In this document: in pieces, positions 7,280 through 15,730 of the stretch
Position numbering within the stretch: position 1 is the stretch's first letter
Layout: the number at the start of each line of letters is the position of its first letter
DNA from: Chromera velia
Lineage: Eukaryota > Sar > Chromeraceae
Length of the DNA: 15,730 nt
Direction of reading: 5' to 3'
NCBI GenBank assembly: GCA_018398765.1
Contig: JAHBMJ010002068.1
Coordinates: forward strand, 7,344-23,073
The notes under the pieces: generated by a model
The model's input: the letters and a program-made list of their open reading frames with translations, nothing else
Databases searched by the model: none
Told to the model about the DNA's origin: nothing
Made by a program: the position numbers and the translations under genes

Positions 7280-8488
7280 TCTCCACCTCTCGGTTCTTAG
7301 GTTCCTAGAACCTAGGTTCTAGCCTTCTCAGTCTGATCCTCCAAGAACCCCAAAGAACCCGTCCAAAACCAGTTATAAAACATTTAATACGATGAAAATA
7401 TTTAAAAGTTTGTCCACCAATCCGACTGGAAAACATTAGAAAAGGACTGTGAGAGGTAGAGGGAAAACATTGAAAAAGGGGGGGGGCATTGAAGACGACG
7501 AGTGGGTAGTGATGGATGTAGAGATCCCCATTAAGTTGGATGATACACCAGAGGGAGAAGAACTCGAAAGTTTGCGGGAGCAGAATCTCTAATTCAAACA
7601 GAAGATGTAGCATAAGAACAGTCCCTTTCTATCTTTGCATGAGCGGTGACGACACCTGAAGAGAAGCAAGGAGGGGTGACAGGGGTTGTTTCCTTTGAAG
7701 TACCAAACTGCGGTATGATGCAGTTGAGTGCGGTTTGTGCTCTCTTCTATCAAGAGAAGTTGTCAAACGATCGAAGGGTGAGAGTGCGTGTGAAGTCCCA
7801 TAGTCAGGCATTGATTTGGAAAGGCGAGTATTCTATCATGGTGGGACAACTCGTGGCGTGCCAGTATGATGAGGGTGAGGGCTTGGAGAGAAAACTAAGT
7901 TGCAATGATACGTTTCTAAGGTGGTGAACATTTTATCATAGAATGACAAGAAGAAAGCTTTTGAGCGCTTAGGGTTGTGAGCGATTGCACATGTTGAAGA
8001 TGAAGAAAAGGACCTAGATAAACTGTATCGGATTGCGATGCATACATATCCTGAGTCCGACAAGGTTTCGACCGACTTAGCTGACATGTGTGTTTTCTTT
8101 TTCCTTTGGCAGTTAGGCCGAAACAGGAAGCTTAAAAAGATTTGCGTCGATAATATCCTACTTTCTTCTATGTTCTTTTACATTCAGCATGCGTATGAAA
8201 TGAATGAAACCGTCTTCATGAAAGATAAAGAGCTTGTTCTTCTTGTAAGTCTGTTCGAAGAGAAGTAAAAGCGAGTTGACAGCTGAGTTTTATGATTTTG
8301 ACGGTCAATTTTGGCATATGTAAGCATTTATTTTATTTGTTTAGATCATTTTAATCATCTAAATTAGCTCTTTAGTCTTTCTAAAGCTTTAGGGGGGGGT
8401 TTTTCATGGTTCTTACAGGTTTTTATCTAGGTTCCTAGAACCTAGGTTCTAGCGGTTTCTCTAGAGAGTAAGAACCAAATGGTGGAGA
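7280..8488. mobile_element. 1.2-kb interval bracketed by related inverted blocks and an 18-bp palindrome
   Basis: The left block has TCTCCACC, then GGTTCTTA, then the 18-bp perfect palindrome CTAGAACCTAGGTTCTAG (7305-7322). The right block, read on the opposite strand inward from 8488, has the same three parts in the same order, with the palindrome at 8435-8452. The spacing between parts differs between the two ends. The bracket encloses a decayed coding region (7440-8268). This could be a degenerate DNA transposon with long imperfect inverted ends, but I found no target duplication and no transposase motif. GAACC/GGTTC words are dense around both ends. Confidence 0.35.
7440..8268 (+). pseudogene. 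unrecognised decayed coding region
   Basis: Three open pieces on the plus strand look protein-like. The first (7440-7592, frame 3) includes EDDEWVVMDVEIPIKLDD and ends at a stop after LREQNL. The second (7646-7927, frame 2; no ATG, opening at a GTG) has VVSFEVPNCGMMQLSAVCAL and IWKGEYSIMVGQLVACQYDE. The third (frame 1, readable from about 7921, ATG at 8038, stop 8266-8268) contains stops near 7939 and 7978, then LDKLYRIAMHTYPESDK, DMCVFFFLWQLGRNRKLKKI and MKDKELVLLVSLFEEK. I recognise no domain, catalytic motif or transposase signature. The pieces may be exons, or one gene broken by frameshifts. The region lies inside the palindrome bracket, so it could be the cargo or gene of a mobile element. 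That it was coding at all is an inference from composition. Confidence 0.35.
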
Positions 8489-8691
8489 CACCACTTTGTC
8501 GCAACGTAGACTTGATTCTTCTTTAAAGAACCTTTAAGAATCTGAAAGAACCTTATACTAATGAGTCTAGAAAAGCAAAAAACAGTGTTAGAACCTATTA
8601 GAACCTATGTTATATCATCTTCAATTACAGTATAAATATACACGGTACTAGGGTTCTACCTAGGAGTGCTGCTCCGTAGGTAGCAGCGGAC
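8269..8691. other. non-genic stretch rich in GAACC/GGTTC words
   Basis: No gene is supported. The stretch contains the right palindrome bracket (8435-8488), then many AGAACCT-like words (for example near 8527, 8547, 8590 and 8601) and a TATAAATATA at about 8631. The GGTTCC/GAACC vocabulary links it to 7240-7370 and to the LINE tail at 11087. Confidence 0.35.
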
Positions 8692-8805
8692 GTCGGGGGG
8701 GGCGGTGTTCGGCGCATCAGGCACAAAGCGCCCGATGCCCGTCCCGCCATCCACGGGCATAACGGAGCAAGCTTGGATGCCCCCCCCCCCCCNCCCCCCC
8801 CCGGT
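8692..8805. mobile_element. second member of the G-run inverted-repeat family, 114 bp
   Basis: It starts GTCGGGGGGGGCGGTGTTC and ends in a C-run of more than 20 positions followed by GGT. It shares both sub-terminal motifs with the element at 380-444 (GGTGTkCrGCGC on the left, TGGATGCCCC on the right) but has a different, longer interior containing an 8-bp hairpin, ATGCCCGT/ACGGGCAT (8735-8742, 8753-8760). Position 8793 is an undetermined base inside the C-run, so its length is unreliable. No target duplication is visible. Confidence 0.45.
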
Positions 8806-11088
8806 GTTCTAATAGGAGGATACAGCCTTATGGCAGAGCGTCTTACCCAGGAGGCCGCTAGGGACCCCTCAGCGGTGTGGAAGTGGAAGAGGGCGCAACA
8901 GATGGGAGGGGATGGAGCGGGGGACAGACCGTTGACAGATGTTTTCTCCAATTTCTGGGCGTCGATATTTAAAGGAGAGGGACTTCCCAACCTCCTCCTA
9001 CCCTCCAGCCCTCCTCCTCCCCCTCGGTCTCCTTTCTTCTCCCTTTCCCTATGTGAGACGGTCATAAAAAAAATAAACCCAAATAAAGGGGCTGAGTTTG
9101 AGAGTCTCTCTCCTAAACATGCTGCTCTGTGTTTTGGGTCGTCGCGTCTCTCCCGTTTTCTTCTGTTTATTTTTTTTAATCTCTTTCATCTCTTTTCTTA
9201 CTGGCCGTCTACATGGAACTTCATTCACATTGTCCGAGTCCCCAAAGGCCCCGTGTCTCCGCTAGTGGATGAATGGAGGCCTATTCATATAGCAACCCTT
9301 CTGGCTAAGCTCTTTGCTTTGTTGATGGATTCTCACCTCCGTCTGAGAGCAAGGATAGACGACAGACAGATAGGATTCAGAAAGGGAGTGGGGATTAGAG
9401 AGGCCATTCATGCTTTGTTTGCCCTTAAAGTTTCTGAAACTTCCAGAAACAAAAAGAAACCTTTATTCGCGTGTTTCATGGACTTTAGCAAGGCATTTGA
9501 TAGAGTTGACAGAAAGAAATTAATCTAGAGACTTAGAGAGGAGGGGCTTTCAGAAGGAGATATTAATATGATCCATGCAATGTATATCAAGGTCATGGGG
9601 AAGATTGACGGGTTGGAAAGCATGTTTGAAAAGGGAACAGGGGTAAAACAAAGTGACCCTCTCTCTCCTCTCCTATTTCTTCTCTTCATCAATAATTTGC
9701 ATACCTCAGTTAGTCTCCAGAGTAAAGATCGAGAGGAGGATTCATTCCAGGAAGTGAGGCTGGGAGACCTTCTGATAGAGAACATCGGTTATGCAGATGA
9801 TCTCGTAATCTTTGGGCACTCCCCCCGCGACCTCCAAAAGAGAATGGATTGGTTGGCCATGTATTATGACACGTGGGGTCTGACAATGAATTTAAAAAAA
9901 ACGAAAGTGATGAGATTAGCAGGCAAGGGGGGGGAGGAAGAAATTCTTTTCAAAGGTCGGACAGTCGAATGGATAGAAAGTTACAGATACTTGGGTTGTC
10001 AGGTTTTCTGTGATGCGAACCCTCGTAAGTCTGTGACTGCCAGACTTGAAGCTGCAGAGAGGGGAGTGGGACGGGCTATAGGCTTGTGCGCATCAATAGG
10101 GACGCTCTCCTCACATAGTCGTATGTCCCTCTTCAGGGGGACATGGGAACCCGCCGCCACTTATTCCCTTGGAACCCTCCCGATTCGAGAATCTGACATC
10201 CAATGCTTAGACTCTCTTCAGCTTCGTTTTGTGTATTGGTCTCTCCATCTGCCCTGGAATTCTTTTGTCTTTCCCACCTTTGCAGCCGTTGGGCTGAGGC
10301 CTATGAGAGAGATTCTCAGTGTCAGAGTGGGGGGGTATTTGAGAAGTCTTTCCTTTACGTGATTGGCTTTGCCTCAAGCGCTGTGGATATACCACAGGAG
10401 GGGGGAGCTTAAGGCGTGGTCGGGGTTGGCAAAGAGCCTGAGGCTTGTGTAACCCATCAGTTCTGCCCTTTTTGAAGGTGAACCTGATGAGGTTGATTTC
10501 AGAACCTCAGATAGCAGGCTGAGAAGGGGGGCGAGAAGCAGAGAAGTCAACGAATGGTTGGGAGACTAGGCAAACCTGGTCTCTGTGACGGAAAGAAGAG
10601 GGAGGAGACAAGGTAGACAAGGAATACATGGCGTGTCTTTTCCTCTGTCTGCCTGCCTGACTGAATCAGATTATTAGAAGGAGAATAGAAGCAGCCAACG
10701 CTTTGCAAAACTGGTCCTAGGAAGCCTGGCGGAGGGGAAGGGGAGCTTAAGGTCTCCTTCGGTTGAACCACTCGCCAAGCAGTTCCTGGCATCCCCCGAA
10801 GCAGTTTTCCGCCCTGTATTGTGCGCTGTTGTTGGAGGGAGGGCAAACCATGGGGGGAAGGTTGAATCAATTTGCAAGGCCTGTGAAGAGAAAACTTGTG
10901 AGAAACTGATTGATAACCCGATTCACCGCTTGACAACTTGTGTTCAAACGGAAGTGCCGCGGGGGAGACTGAACGATCTCTGGTATAGGCGATTAGAGCG
11001 TATGTCGATAGAAGAAGTGTGTGAGCATAGAGAGAAACTAGGGCTGGGGAAAGGTTCATTAAGAAAAGGTTCATATCTGAAAAAGTGA
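8806..11088 (+). pseudogene. LINE (non-LTR retrotransposon) ORF2, reverse transcriptase to C-terminal CCHC
   Basis: One frame runs from beside the C-run to a final TGA at 11086-11088, broken by TAG 9526-9528, TGA 10360-10362, TAA 10450-10452, TAG 10567-10569 and TAG 10675-10677. There is no frameshift. RT landmarks appear in order: LMAERLTQEAARDP, WNFIHIVRVPKG, EWRPIHIATLLAKLF, RQIGFRKG, CFMDFSKAFDRVD with the first catalytic Asp, GVKQSDPLSPLLF (Gly to Ser at 9652 in the usual RQGDP block), and YADDLVIF with the catalytic pair (YADD 9790-9801). Near the C-terminus, CKAC...H....C (CX2CX13HX4C, around 10882-10950) resembles the C-terminal cysteine motif of many LINEs. No endonuclease lies directly upstream; the linker half of a similar ORF is at 1-378. 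The clade is uncertain. Confidence 0.9.
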
Positions 11089-11146
11089 ACCTGTTGAACC
11101 TGTTTTGAACCTGTTGAACCTGTTAAACCTGTTTTGAACCTGTTTT
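11087..11146 (+). repeat. GAACCTGTT tandem tail directly after the LINE stop codon
   Basis: Six units follow one another: GAACCTGTT or GAACCTGTTTT, of lengths 9, 11, 9, 9, 11 and 11, the fifth starting AAACC. The array overlaps the LINE stop codon. Several LINE clades end in short tandem repeats rather than poly(A), so this may be the element's 3' tail with almost no 3' UTR. A similar string, AAACCTGTTTTTGAACCTG, occurs at 12183-12201. Confidence 0.75.
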
Positions 11147-12440
11147 GAAGGCCAGACGCGTGGCCACTGGCACAAGGCCGGCCAGGCCTGCGCCGCTTGC
11201 GGCCGATATAGGTGAAATAAGGAGCTGGAGCTGGAGCCGCGCGCACAGCAACTGTCCCCAGCCGGTTCAATCTATTGTGTCAGACAGACGCATGTCAGCA
11301 TATGTCAGTATCATATGTCAGCATAAAAACTTATGCTGACGGTTGTAGAAGTAAAGAAGTACACTAACTTACCAAGTTTTCCACTGAAGGGATGAGGAAG
11401 TATAGAGTTGAACAAGAGACGTTGAAGGAATGATGAAGTGGACGAGAGGGGGGTTGAACAAGAATGTTGCTCCTCATGCGAAGTACAAAGCAGGTGACAC
11501 AATTATATTGCCAATTCACATGATCGGATGCACTGATGAGTATTCGAAAACAGAGTTTCAATCTGATTTTGTGTGATAAAAGGTTAGAACGAATGCAAAC
11601 CCAGATGTTTGGGTGCCACCCGCGGTAGCTGGGAGCGGTGGGGGCTATGGAGGGGAACAAGGGGGGGGGCTACGGGGGGGTAACAGGCCGGGCTGAGAGC
11701 AGCAGGTCAAAGAGGGAGGGAGCCGGTGCACGAAGAGGGAGGGGGGGAGCGGCGGCCGCGGGGCAACCGGTGAGCAGATGAAAGAAAGAAAGAAACGCTG
11801 TGACGGTCTTATGTTAACTAAATTGTTATGATTGATACGATCATATAAATTTAATTATGGCATTTTCCAATGTTTTCAGGCTTTTTTGATTACTAATTTT
11901 CGACTATAAACAGTGAATAACTTGAGACTAGCACCTAATATGAGCGTAAATATTGATTTAAACTATTTAAGAGGGGGGGCATTGACTTAAAGTTTGTTCC
12001 TAACGTCTGGCCTATACGTCTTTCCTCTCTTCCTTCTGTCCTGGTTACTGTACTATTTAAAAACACTACTAAAGCATAGATTCTATAATAAAACATTTTA
12101 AAAATGCATTAAAACCTAATTTAAAGGCATCTAGAAAGACATAAAATAACATGAAAAAATGAGGTTTCTATTAATTAAAAGTAAACCTGTTTTTGAACCT
12201 GATTCAGGTTCATTACTTCGAAGTAAACCTTGAACCTTGAACCTTTTCCTAGTACTAATCTGAGAAACAGGAGGCCCGAGGGGGTAGATCTAGGGTTGGG
12301 GCAGGCCAAGGAGCATGTAAGGCGGTACTTCTCGCTTTTTCTTCAGAGGGATACCGGAAAGGCCAGTGCCCTCATTGCTGCATGCCTAGGACCAGACTGA
12401 TCGATTCTGGGGAGCAGCGCTTTGCTATATATGCCCTAAA
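11147..12440. other. non-genic stretch with hairpins and G-runs
   Basis: No coding region is supported. GC-rich DNA (11150-11260) is followed by ATGTCAGCAT-like repeats and a perfect hairpin (11317-11340). From 11640 to 11770 the plus strand is dominated by G-runs and GGGA repeats. From 11810 to 12180 it is AT-rich with many TTTAAA-like words. At 12194-12212 lies an inverted repeat TGAACCTG/CAGGTTCA next to a LINE-tail-like string. Confidence 0.4.
11317..11340. repeat. perfect 10-bp hairpin
   Basis: GTCAGCATAA and TTATGCTGAC are exact reverse complements separated by AAAC. The arm sequence GTCAGCAT also occurs just upstream as part of ATGTCAGCAT (11292 onward), with a variant ATGTCAGTAT between. 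No CTRR follows at the distance expected for a Helitron end, so I leave it unassigned. Confidence 0.6.
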
Positions 12441-12476
12441 GAATTGGGAGTGGAATTGGGTGTCGAATTGGTAGTA
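12441..12476 (+). repeat. three tandem 12-mers next to the nested inverted-repeat element
   Basis: GAATTGGGAGTG, GAATTGGGTGTC and GAATTGGTAGTA lie head to tail. The third unit runs into the element that follows, forming the 20-bp perfect palindrome AATTGGTAGTACTACCAATT (12466-12485). The units resemble the inverted ends of the neighbouring elements, so they may be stacked terminal remnants. Confidence 0.6.
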
Positions 12477-12730
12477 CTACCAATTTTTTACCGCCAGTAA
12501 CTCCCAATTTTGAAAAATTGGTACCTAGTCTAGTGAAAGAAGTACATAGAGTTTGAAGCTAAAATTTTATGTACAGGCTAGACAAGGTCTCACTAGTCTC
12601 TAGCCACAGTCATTAGACTCTAATTCATTACTAGGAACAAATTCTATGAACACTTAGAGTCACCTAAAAATTGGGAGTTACCAATTTTTAAATAGGAATT
12701 TTTTAGGACCGCCGAAAAAAAAATTGGTAG
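12477..12730. mobile_element. outer inverted-repeat element with TA target duplication, 254 bp
   Basis: The left end CTACCAATTTTTT and the right end AAAAAATTGGTAG are exact reverse complements, and TA flanks both sides (12475-12476, 12731-12732). Both ends then have a CCGCC-type core. A TA duplication and AT-rich inverted ends without coding capacity fit a Tc1/mariner-type miniature element. A second element (12500-12678) sits inside it; without that insertion the outer element would be only about 73 bp. Confidence 0.6.
12500..12678. mobile_element. inner inverted-repeat element with TA target duplication, 179 bp
   Basis: ACTCCCAATTTT at the left and AAAATTGGGAGT at the right are exact reverse complements, flanked by TA at 12498-12499 and 12679-12680. 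The ends differ from those of the outer element by the ACTCCC against CTACC start, so this is probably a related family that inserted at a TA within the outer copy. It has no coding capacity. Confidence 0.6.
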
Positions 12731-12740
12731 TACAAAAGAA

Positions 12741-13459
12741 AAAAATTGGGAGTCAACTTGAAACTTTTATTTTGTGTGTCATAGTGCACCGCTAATGCAA
12801 TGTAAAATGGACAGTGGATAGCGAGATGTTTGCTAGACTATAAGAACGAATATCTAGCTATACACGAAGACAGAAATAAAGACTCACGATGAAATCGATC
12901 CGTAGGTCCTTATTCCAGAGAAAGTCGTTACTGAGTGGCAAGCAGAGAGCCACTCCCAGAGGAAAAAACGTTCAATTCTAGCAATCGATCAAGACGAAAC
13001 AATGAGAAATTTTGTGAGTCAAAATGCATGTGAGAGGAGACGCTTGACGGAGTCCCTGTGTGCGAGAACCCCGGAAAGCCCCAAACGAGAAGTGAAAGAG
13101 TTCCAGGGATGGCAATCACTTGCATAAACAATCGGAACTCAGCGTGCGTCACTCAACGTGCAATCTCTGATAGGAGAGGTGAGCCGGGATCAGTCAAAGA
13201 GAGAGAAGCGCATGGAAAGATGAATATCATGCGAAGCGAGCTGAAACAATGATGGCGCGCGCAGTATTTAAGGATCCGGATGGGGACTTACGCGCTTAAA
13301 AATCAATTCGCTCGGCATGCGCCCCTTACCAAATAGAAAAAGAGAAAAGAAGTGCACATCGACAAGCAAAAAAACAGGAGCAGCATGCTTCTGGAACATT
13401 ACGTGGCTTCTTCTTTCTACAGCAGTAGCTGACAAAACCGGGAAATAAACAAAACGCTC
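12741..13459 (-). other. 3' region of the copia element, including a candidate 3' LTR (about 12828-13398)
   Basis: No gene is supported in this stretch, which lies just downstream of the copia pol stop on the minus strand. Read on that strand, a purine tract GAAAGAAGAAG (13409-13421 region) is followed eight bases later by TGTTCCAG (starting 13398). AGCAAACA ends at 12828, which would give a TGTT...AACA repeat of about 571 bp. A TTAAATA promoter-like word lies inside, and an AATAAA lies beyond, at 12766-12771. The second LTR is outside the window, so the boundaries cannot be confirmed, and the left edge could instead lie nearer 12760. Confidence 0.35.
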
Positions 13460-14134
13460 TCATGCGGTCAGCTCCTCCCCATCCCCCCTTCTTTCCTTCT
13501 CTATCGTCGGGTGGTCACGCAGAGCAAGAGGAGGAAAAGAAGACACAATCTCGCTCCCAAACACTGGAAAAAGAGAGGGAGAGGGACTCATGAGACGAGT
13601 CAGAGCGCCAAGGTCGAGCGCCTTCGTGAGGAGGTCAGAGAGGTTGGAATCGGTGGGGATCTTGAAGATGCCAATCCCATGTTGCTCGACCAAGTCAGTG
13701 GCGGCCTGGAGGGGAACGACACAAGCCTTGTCCTGCATCTCCCGGATAATGGGGAGGAGGGCACGCTCGGCAGAAGAAGAGGCGCCAGACAACAGTAGAG
13801 ACAAAACGTTCGCTGCATCGCAGCCAATTCCGACATGGATGTTGGAGTAGAAGGGGGTGGTGCAGTTCGCAAAATGCAGCGCGGCGTCGATGCCTTCCTC
13901 CAGGGCGAGCACCTCTGCTCTTGTAGTTGATCTTACTACACGGGACTGCCTCCTGCTTTTCCAAATGAGAGGTGAGTTGTTGATAAAAACAACCCAGCCC
14001 GTCTGAGGATGTGGGGAGGCGGCGTTGCCAAACGATGAGTCCCCATGTTCGATGGCAGTCAGCTTGGTCGGGTCGGAGGAAGAACGGACGTGGATCCCGA
14101 GAGATGGGTGCGAACGGAGGTAGCGCACCGTTTA
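13460..14134 (-). pseudogene. pol: Ty1/copia RNase H, C-terminal part of pol
   Basis: Beyond the stop at 14132-14134 the frame continues with VRYLRSHPSLGIHV, which matches the segment joining RT to RNase H in copia elements. RNase H landmarks follow: HGDSSFG with the first Asp, SPLIWKSRRQSRVVRSTTRAEVLALEE with the Glu, GCDAANVL with the second Asp, and HGIGIFKIPTDSNLSDLLTKAL, the family's typical ending. The ORF stops at 13460-13462. It is in the same frame as the RT upstream. The TAA between them would be cured by a single T-to-C change to CAA, so pol was one ORF until recently. Confidence 0.9.
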
Positions 14135-15730
14135 GAGGAGAAGACGAAGAGCCCTCTCGGTCGGAGACGCCAGAAAACGTGACAGGTACGAGTGCGCGAG
14201 AGCGACATCTGGCCGTGTGCAGCTCTCCACATAGCCTACCTGCCCAAGCAGGGTTCGGAAGACCTTCACACCTGCGGCAGACAGCAGAGGAGAGGTGTCA
14301 TCCTCATGCATAGACCCGACAGGGAGAGGCTTGTCTGCACGTCGGTCAGAGCCGGCCATATTAGGAGGGAGGACAAGGGAGGCGACGTAGTCATGTTGGT
14401 AGCAGAATACGCCGGTGGTGGAGACGTCGAACTGTACACCAATAAAACGACCCTCCGAGAGATCGGTGTAATCGCCGCACGTCACGATGTCCTTGAGGGG
14501 GTCAATGGTAGCTGCCGCATCCTCCCTGATGCCCAGAATGAGCAGATCGTCACAGTAGGTGGCCATAAGAGCACAAAGCTCACCATCGGCACTACGTAAC
14601 ACCCACACTCCCGGAAAGAGCGTTGGCTCCCATCCAAGGGAGCGGAAGACGGAGGTAAGAAAATCCTTGAAGACCTTGCCTGCGTCGGGCAAGCCGTAGA
14701 CGGCCTTGCGGAGGACCCAGAGAAACTGCTCATGGTCTGGGTGGTCGGAAGGGGGGATGGCAGCGAGGGGGGGGCGATCAGGAGGCAACGGGGCTTGTAG
14801 GTACGCCTGCACGACATCGGCCTTCTGAAGGGAAAGGTCGACGTCTCGACGCTTGCAAGCATCCAACGCAATCTGCAGGACAATGCGCACAGCTTCGGGG
14901 GGGCAAAGTTGGGTGGTGATGCTCAAACCCTCCCGAGGGACCTGCTTGCCGTTGATGACGGTGCGCGTCTTGAACTTGCGCGTGCCGTCGTCCTGAAGCT
15001 TCTCGGTGCACACACGGAGGAGAGGGACGCGAGGAACGTTCCTCGAGACCTCAGAGATCGGAGTCCTGATGTAGACCTCCCGATCGATCCATCCCTGATC
15101 CTCCTTCTGGTCTGCGAAACAGACAAGCTGACGGGAAGCAGAACACAGATGTTTCAAACTCACTGGTCGGTGCGTGGTTGCAGCACGCACCGACAGATCA
15201 ATAGAAGCAAGAAAAGCAACAGCAGATGCGACAGAAGGGTCAGACAAACGAGCACCTGGATACTCATAGAAATGACACCCATCCGAGCCAGAGGCAAAAT
15301 GAGAGCAGAGAGAAGGGGGAAGACGAGACCCGCGATTGCCCCGCGAACGCTCCATCTCGAAGCCTGCTGCCGCGATCTGACCGTGCGACAGTTCAACTAT
15401 CTCTGCCGCACGCTTGGAAGCGCGCTTATCGTACGAGACATACCCCCCTCCCGAGGAATAGTAGCCCGGTGCCCACTGCCTGCGGGACAGAGCACATCGC
15501 TGGTGGGAACCCCACGCATGGACCTCATACCGGACATCACCCTCTGCTGCTCCATCACTCGGCAGGACACCAAGGATTTCTCCTACCCACAGGAGTGAAT
15601 GCTCGGGGGAACGACCAATCACCATCGTGCCTGGCTGCAGCGGGGCAGGCGTGACGGGGAAAGGAGAGGCGAGAGGGGGAGTTGCCGGCGGGGCAGACTC
15701 GGGGATCGGCTGCTGAGTGGGCTGCGAGGA
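14132..15730 (-). pseudogene. pol: Ty1/copia reverse transcriptase and upstream linker, open to window edge
   Basis: The frame is open from the right edge (15730) to a TAA at 14132-14134. It begins with a proline-rich stretch, then RYEVHAWG and RRQWAPGYYSSGGGYVSYDK, and then RT. RT landmarks: FKTRTVINGKQV; DVVQAYLQAPLP with the first catalytic Asp; LRKAVYGLPDAGKVF; YCDDLLILG with the catalytic pair (14546-14557); and LLGQVGYVESCTRPDVALAHSYLSRFLASPTE. These match copia RT in order. The ATG at 15623-15625 is probably internal, since the frame continues upstream without a stop. Integrase, protease and gag should lie beyond the right edge. The composition is clearly more GC-rich than in the gypsy element, and there is no stop within about 530 codons, so this is the least decayed element here. 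Confidence 0.92.

Noticed and set aside
380-8805. The whole block between the two LINE fragments as one giant transposon with ACCGGGG inverted ends
   Set aside because: The outer flanks ATGAT and GTTCT do not match as a target duplication, while 380-444 alone has a perfect one. Two separate small elements fit better.
11317-11350. Helitron 3' end or bacterial-type terminator at the perfect hairpin
   Set aside because: No CTRR terminus follows at the usual distance, no TC 5' end was found, and the window is eukaryotic, so a rho-independent terminator makes no sense.
14909-15654. Plus-strand open frames of 229 and 142 codons inside the copia region
   Set aside because: They lie antisense to clear copia RT and linker coding. 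Their length follows from GC-rich codons on the other strand.
1-15730. CRISPR array, tRNA, rRNA or prokaryotic operon
   Set aside because: No regularly spaced repeats with unique spacers, no cloverleaf gene (only a tRNA-complementary primer site) and no ribosomal motifs were seen.

Overview
This is a retroelement graveyard in a nuclear eukaryotic genome. Reverse transcriptases of three unrelated types (Ty3/gypsy, non-LTR LINE, Ty1/copia), a chromodomain, LTRs with AATAAA signals, CT microsatellites and short inverted-repeat elements all point to a eukaryote. No host gene, rRNA, tRNA, CRISPR array or bacterial operon could be supported. The species cannot be named from this sequence; an alga or other protist would fit, but that is a guess.

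Layout, left to right. Bases 1-378 are a fragment of a LINE ORF2, from the linker between endonuclease and reverse transcriptase. At 380-444 lies a 65-bp element with G-run inverted ends and a 5-bp target duplication. Bases 587-5910 are a complete-ended but dead Ty3/gypsy chromovirus: two 295-bp LTRs, primer site, gag with zinc knuckle, protease, RT, RNase H, then an integrase reduced to its C-terminal GPF module plus chromodomain. Bases 5911-7279 hold AT-rich DNA, a CT/CA microsatellite and no supported gene. Bases 7280-8488 are bracketed by related inverted blocks around an 18-bp palindrome and contain an unrecognised, decayed coding region (7440-8268). At 8692-8805 is a second G-run element, and 8806-11088 carries LINE RT through the C-terminal CCHC region, beginning close to where the fragment at 1-378 stopped. 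A GAACCTGTT-type tandem tail follows the LINE stop codon. Bases 11147-12440 are non-genic. Bases 12441-12732 contain 12-mer repeats and one inverted-repeat element nested inside another. From about 12741 to the right edge is a Ty1/copia element on the minus strand: candidate 3' LTR, RNase H, RT and an upstream proline-rich linker that runs off the window.

The most informative pattern is how these elements died. Apart from one integrase deletion, the retroelement frames are kept over kilobases and are broken only by in-frame stops. Where the family consensus tells what was there, the stops fit single transitions such as CAA to TAA or CGA to TGA. By my by-eye alignment the two gypsy LTRs differ at 20 sites, all transitions, about half at CpG. 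Together these suggest deamination of methylated cytosines or a RIP-like process. I did not find a convincing new functional system; the best candidates for something undescribed are the decayed coding region at 7440-8268 inside its palindrome bracket, and the G-run inverted-repeat family.
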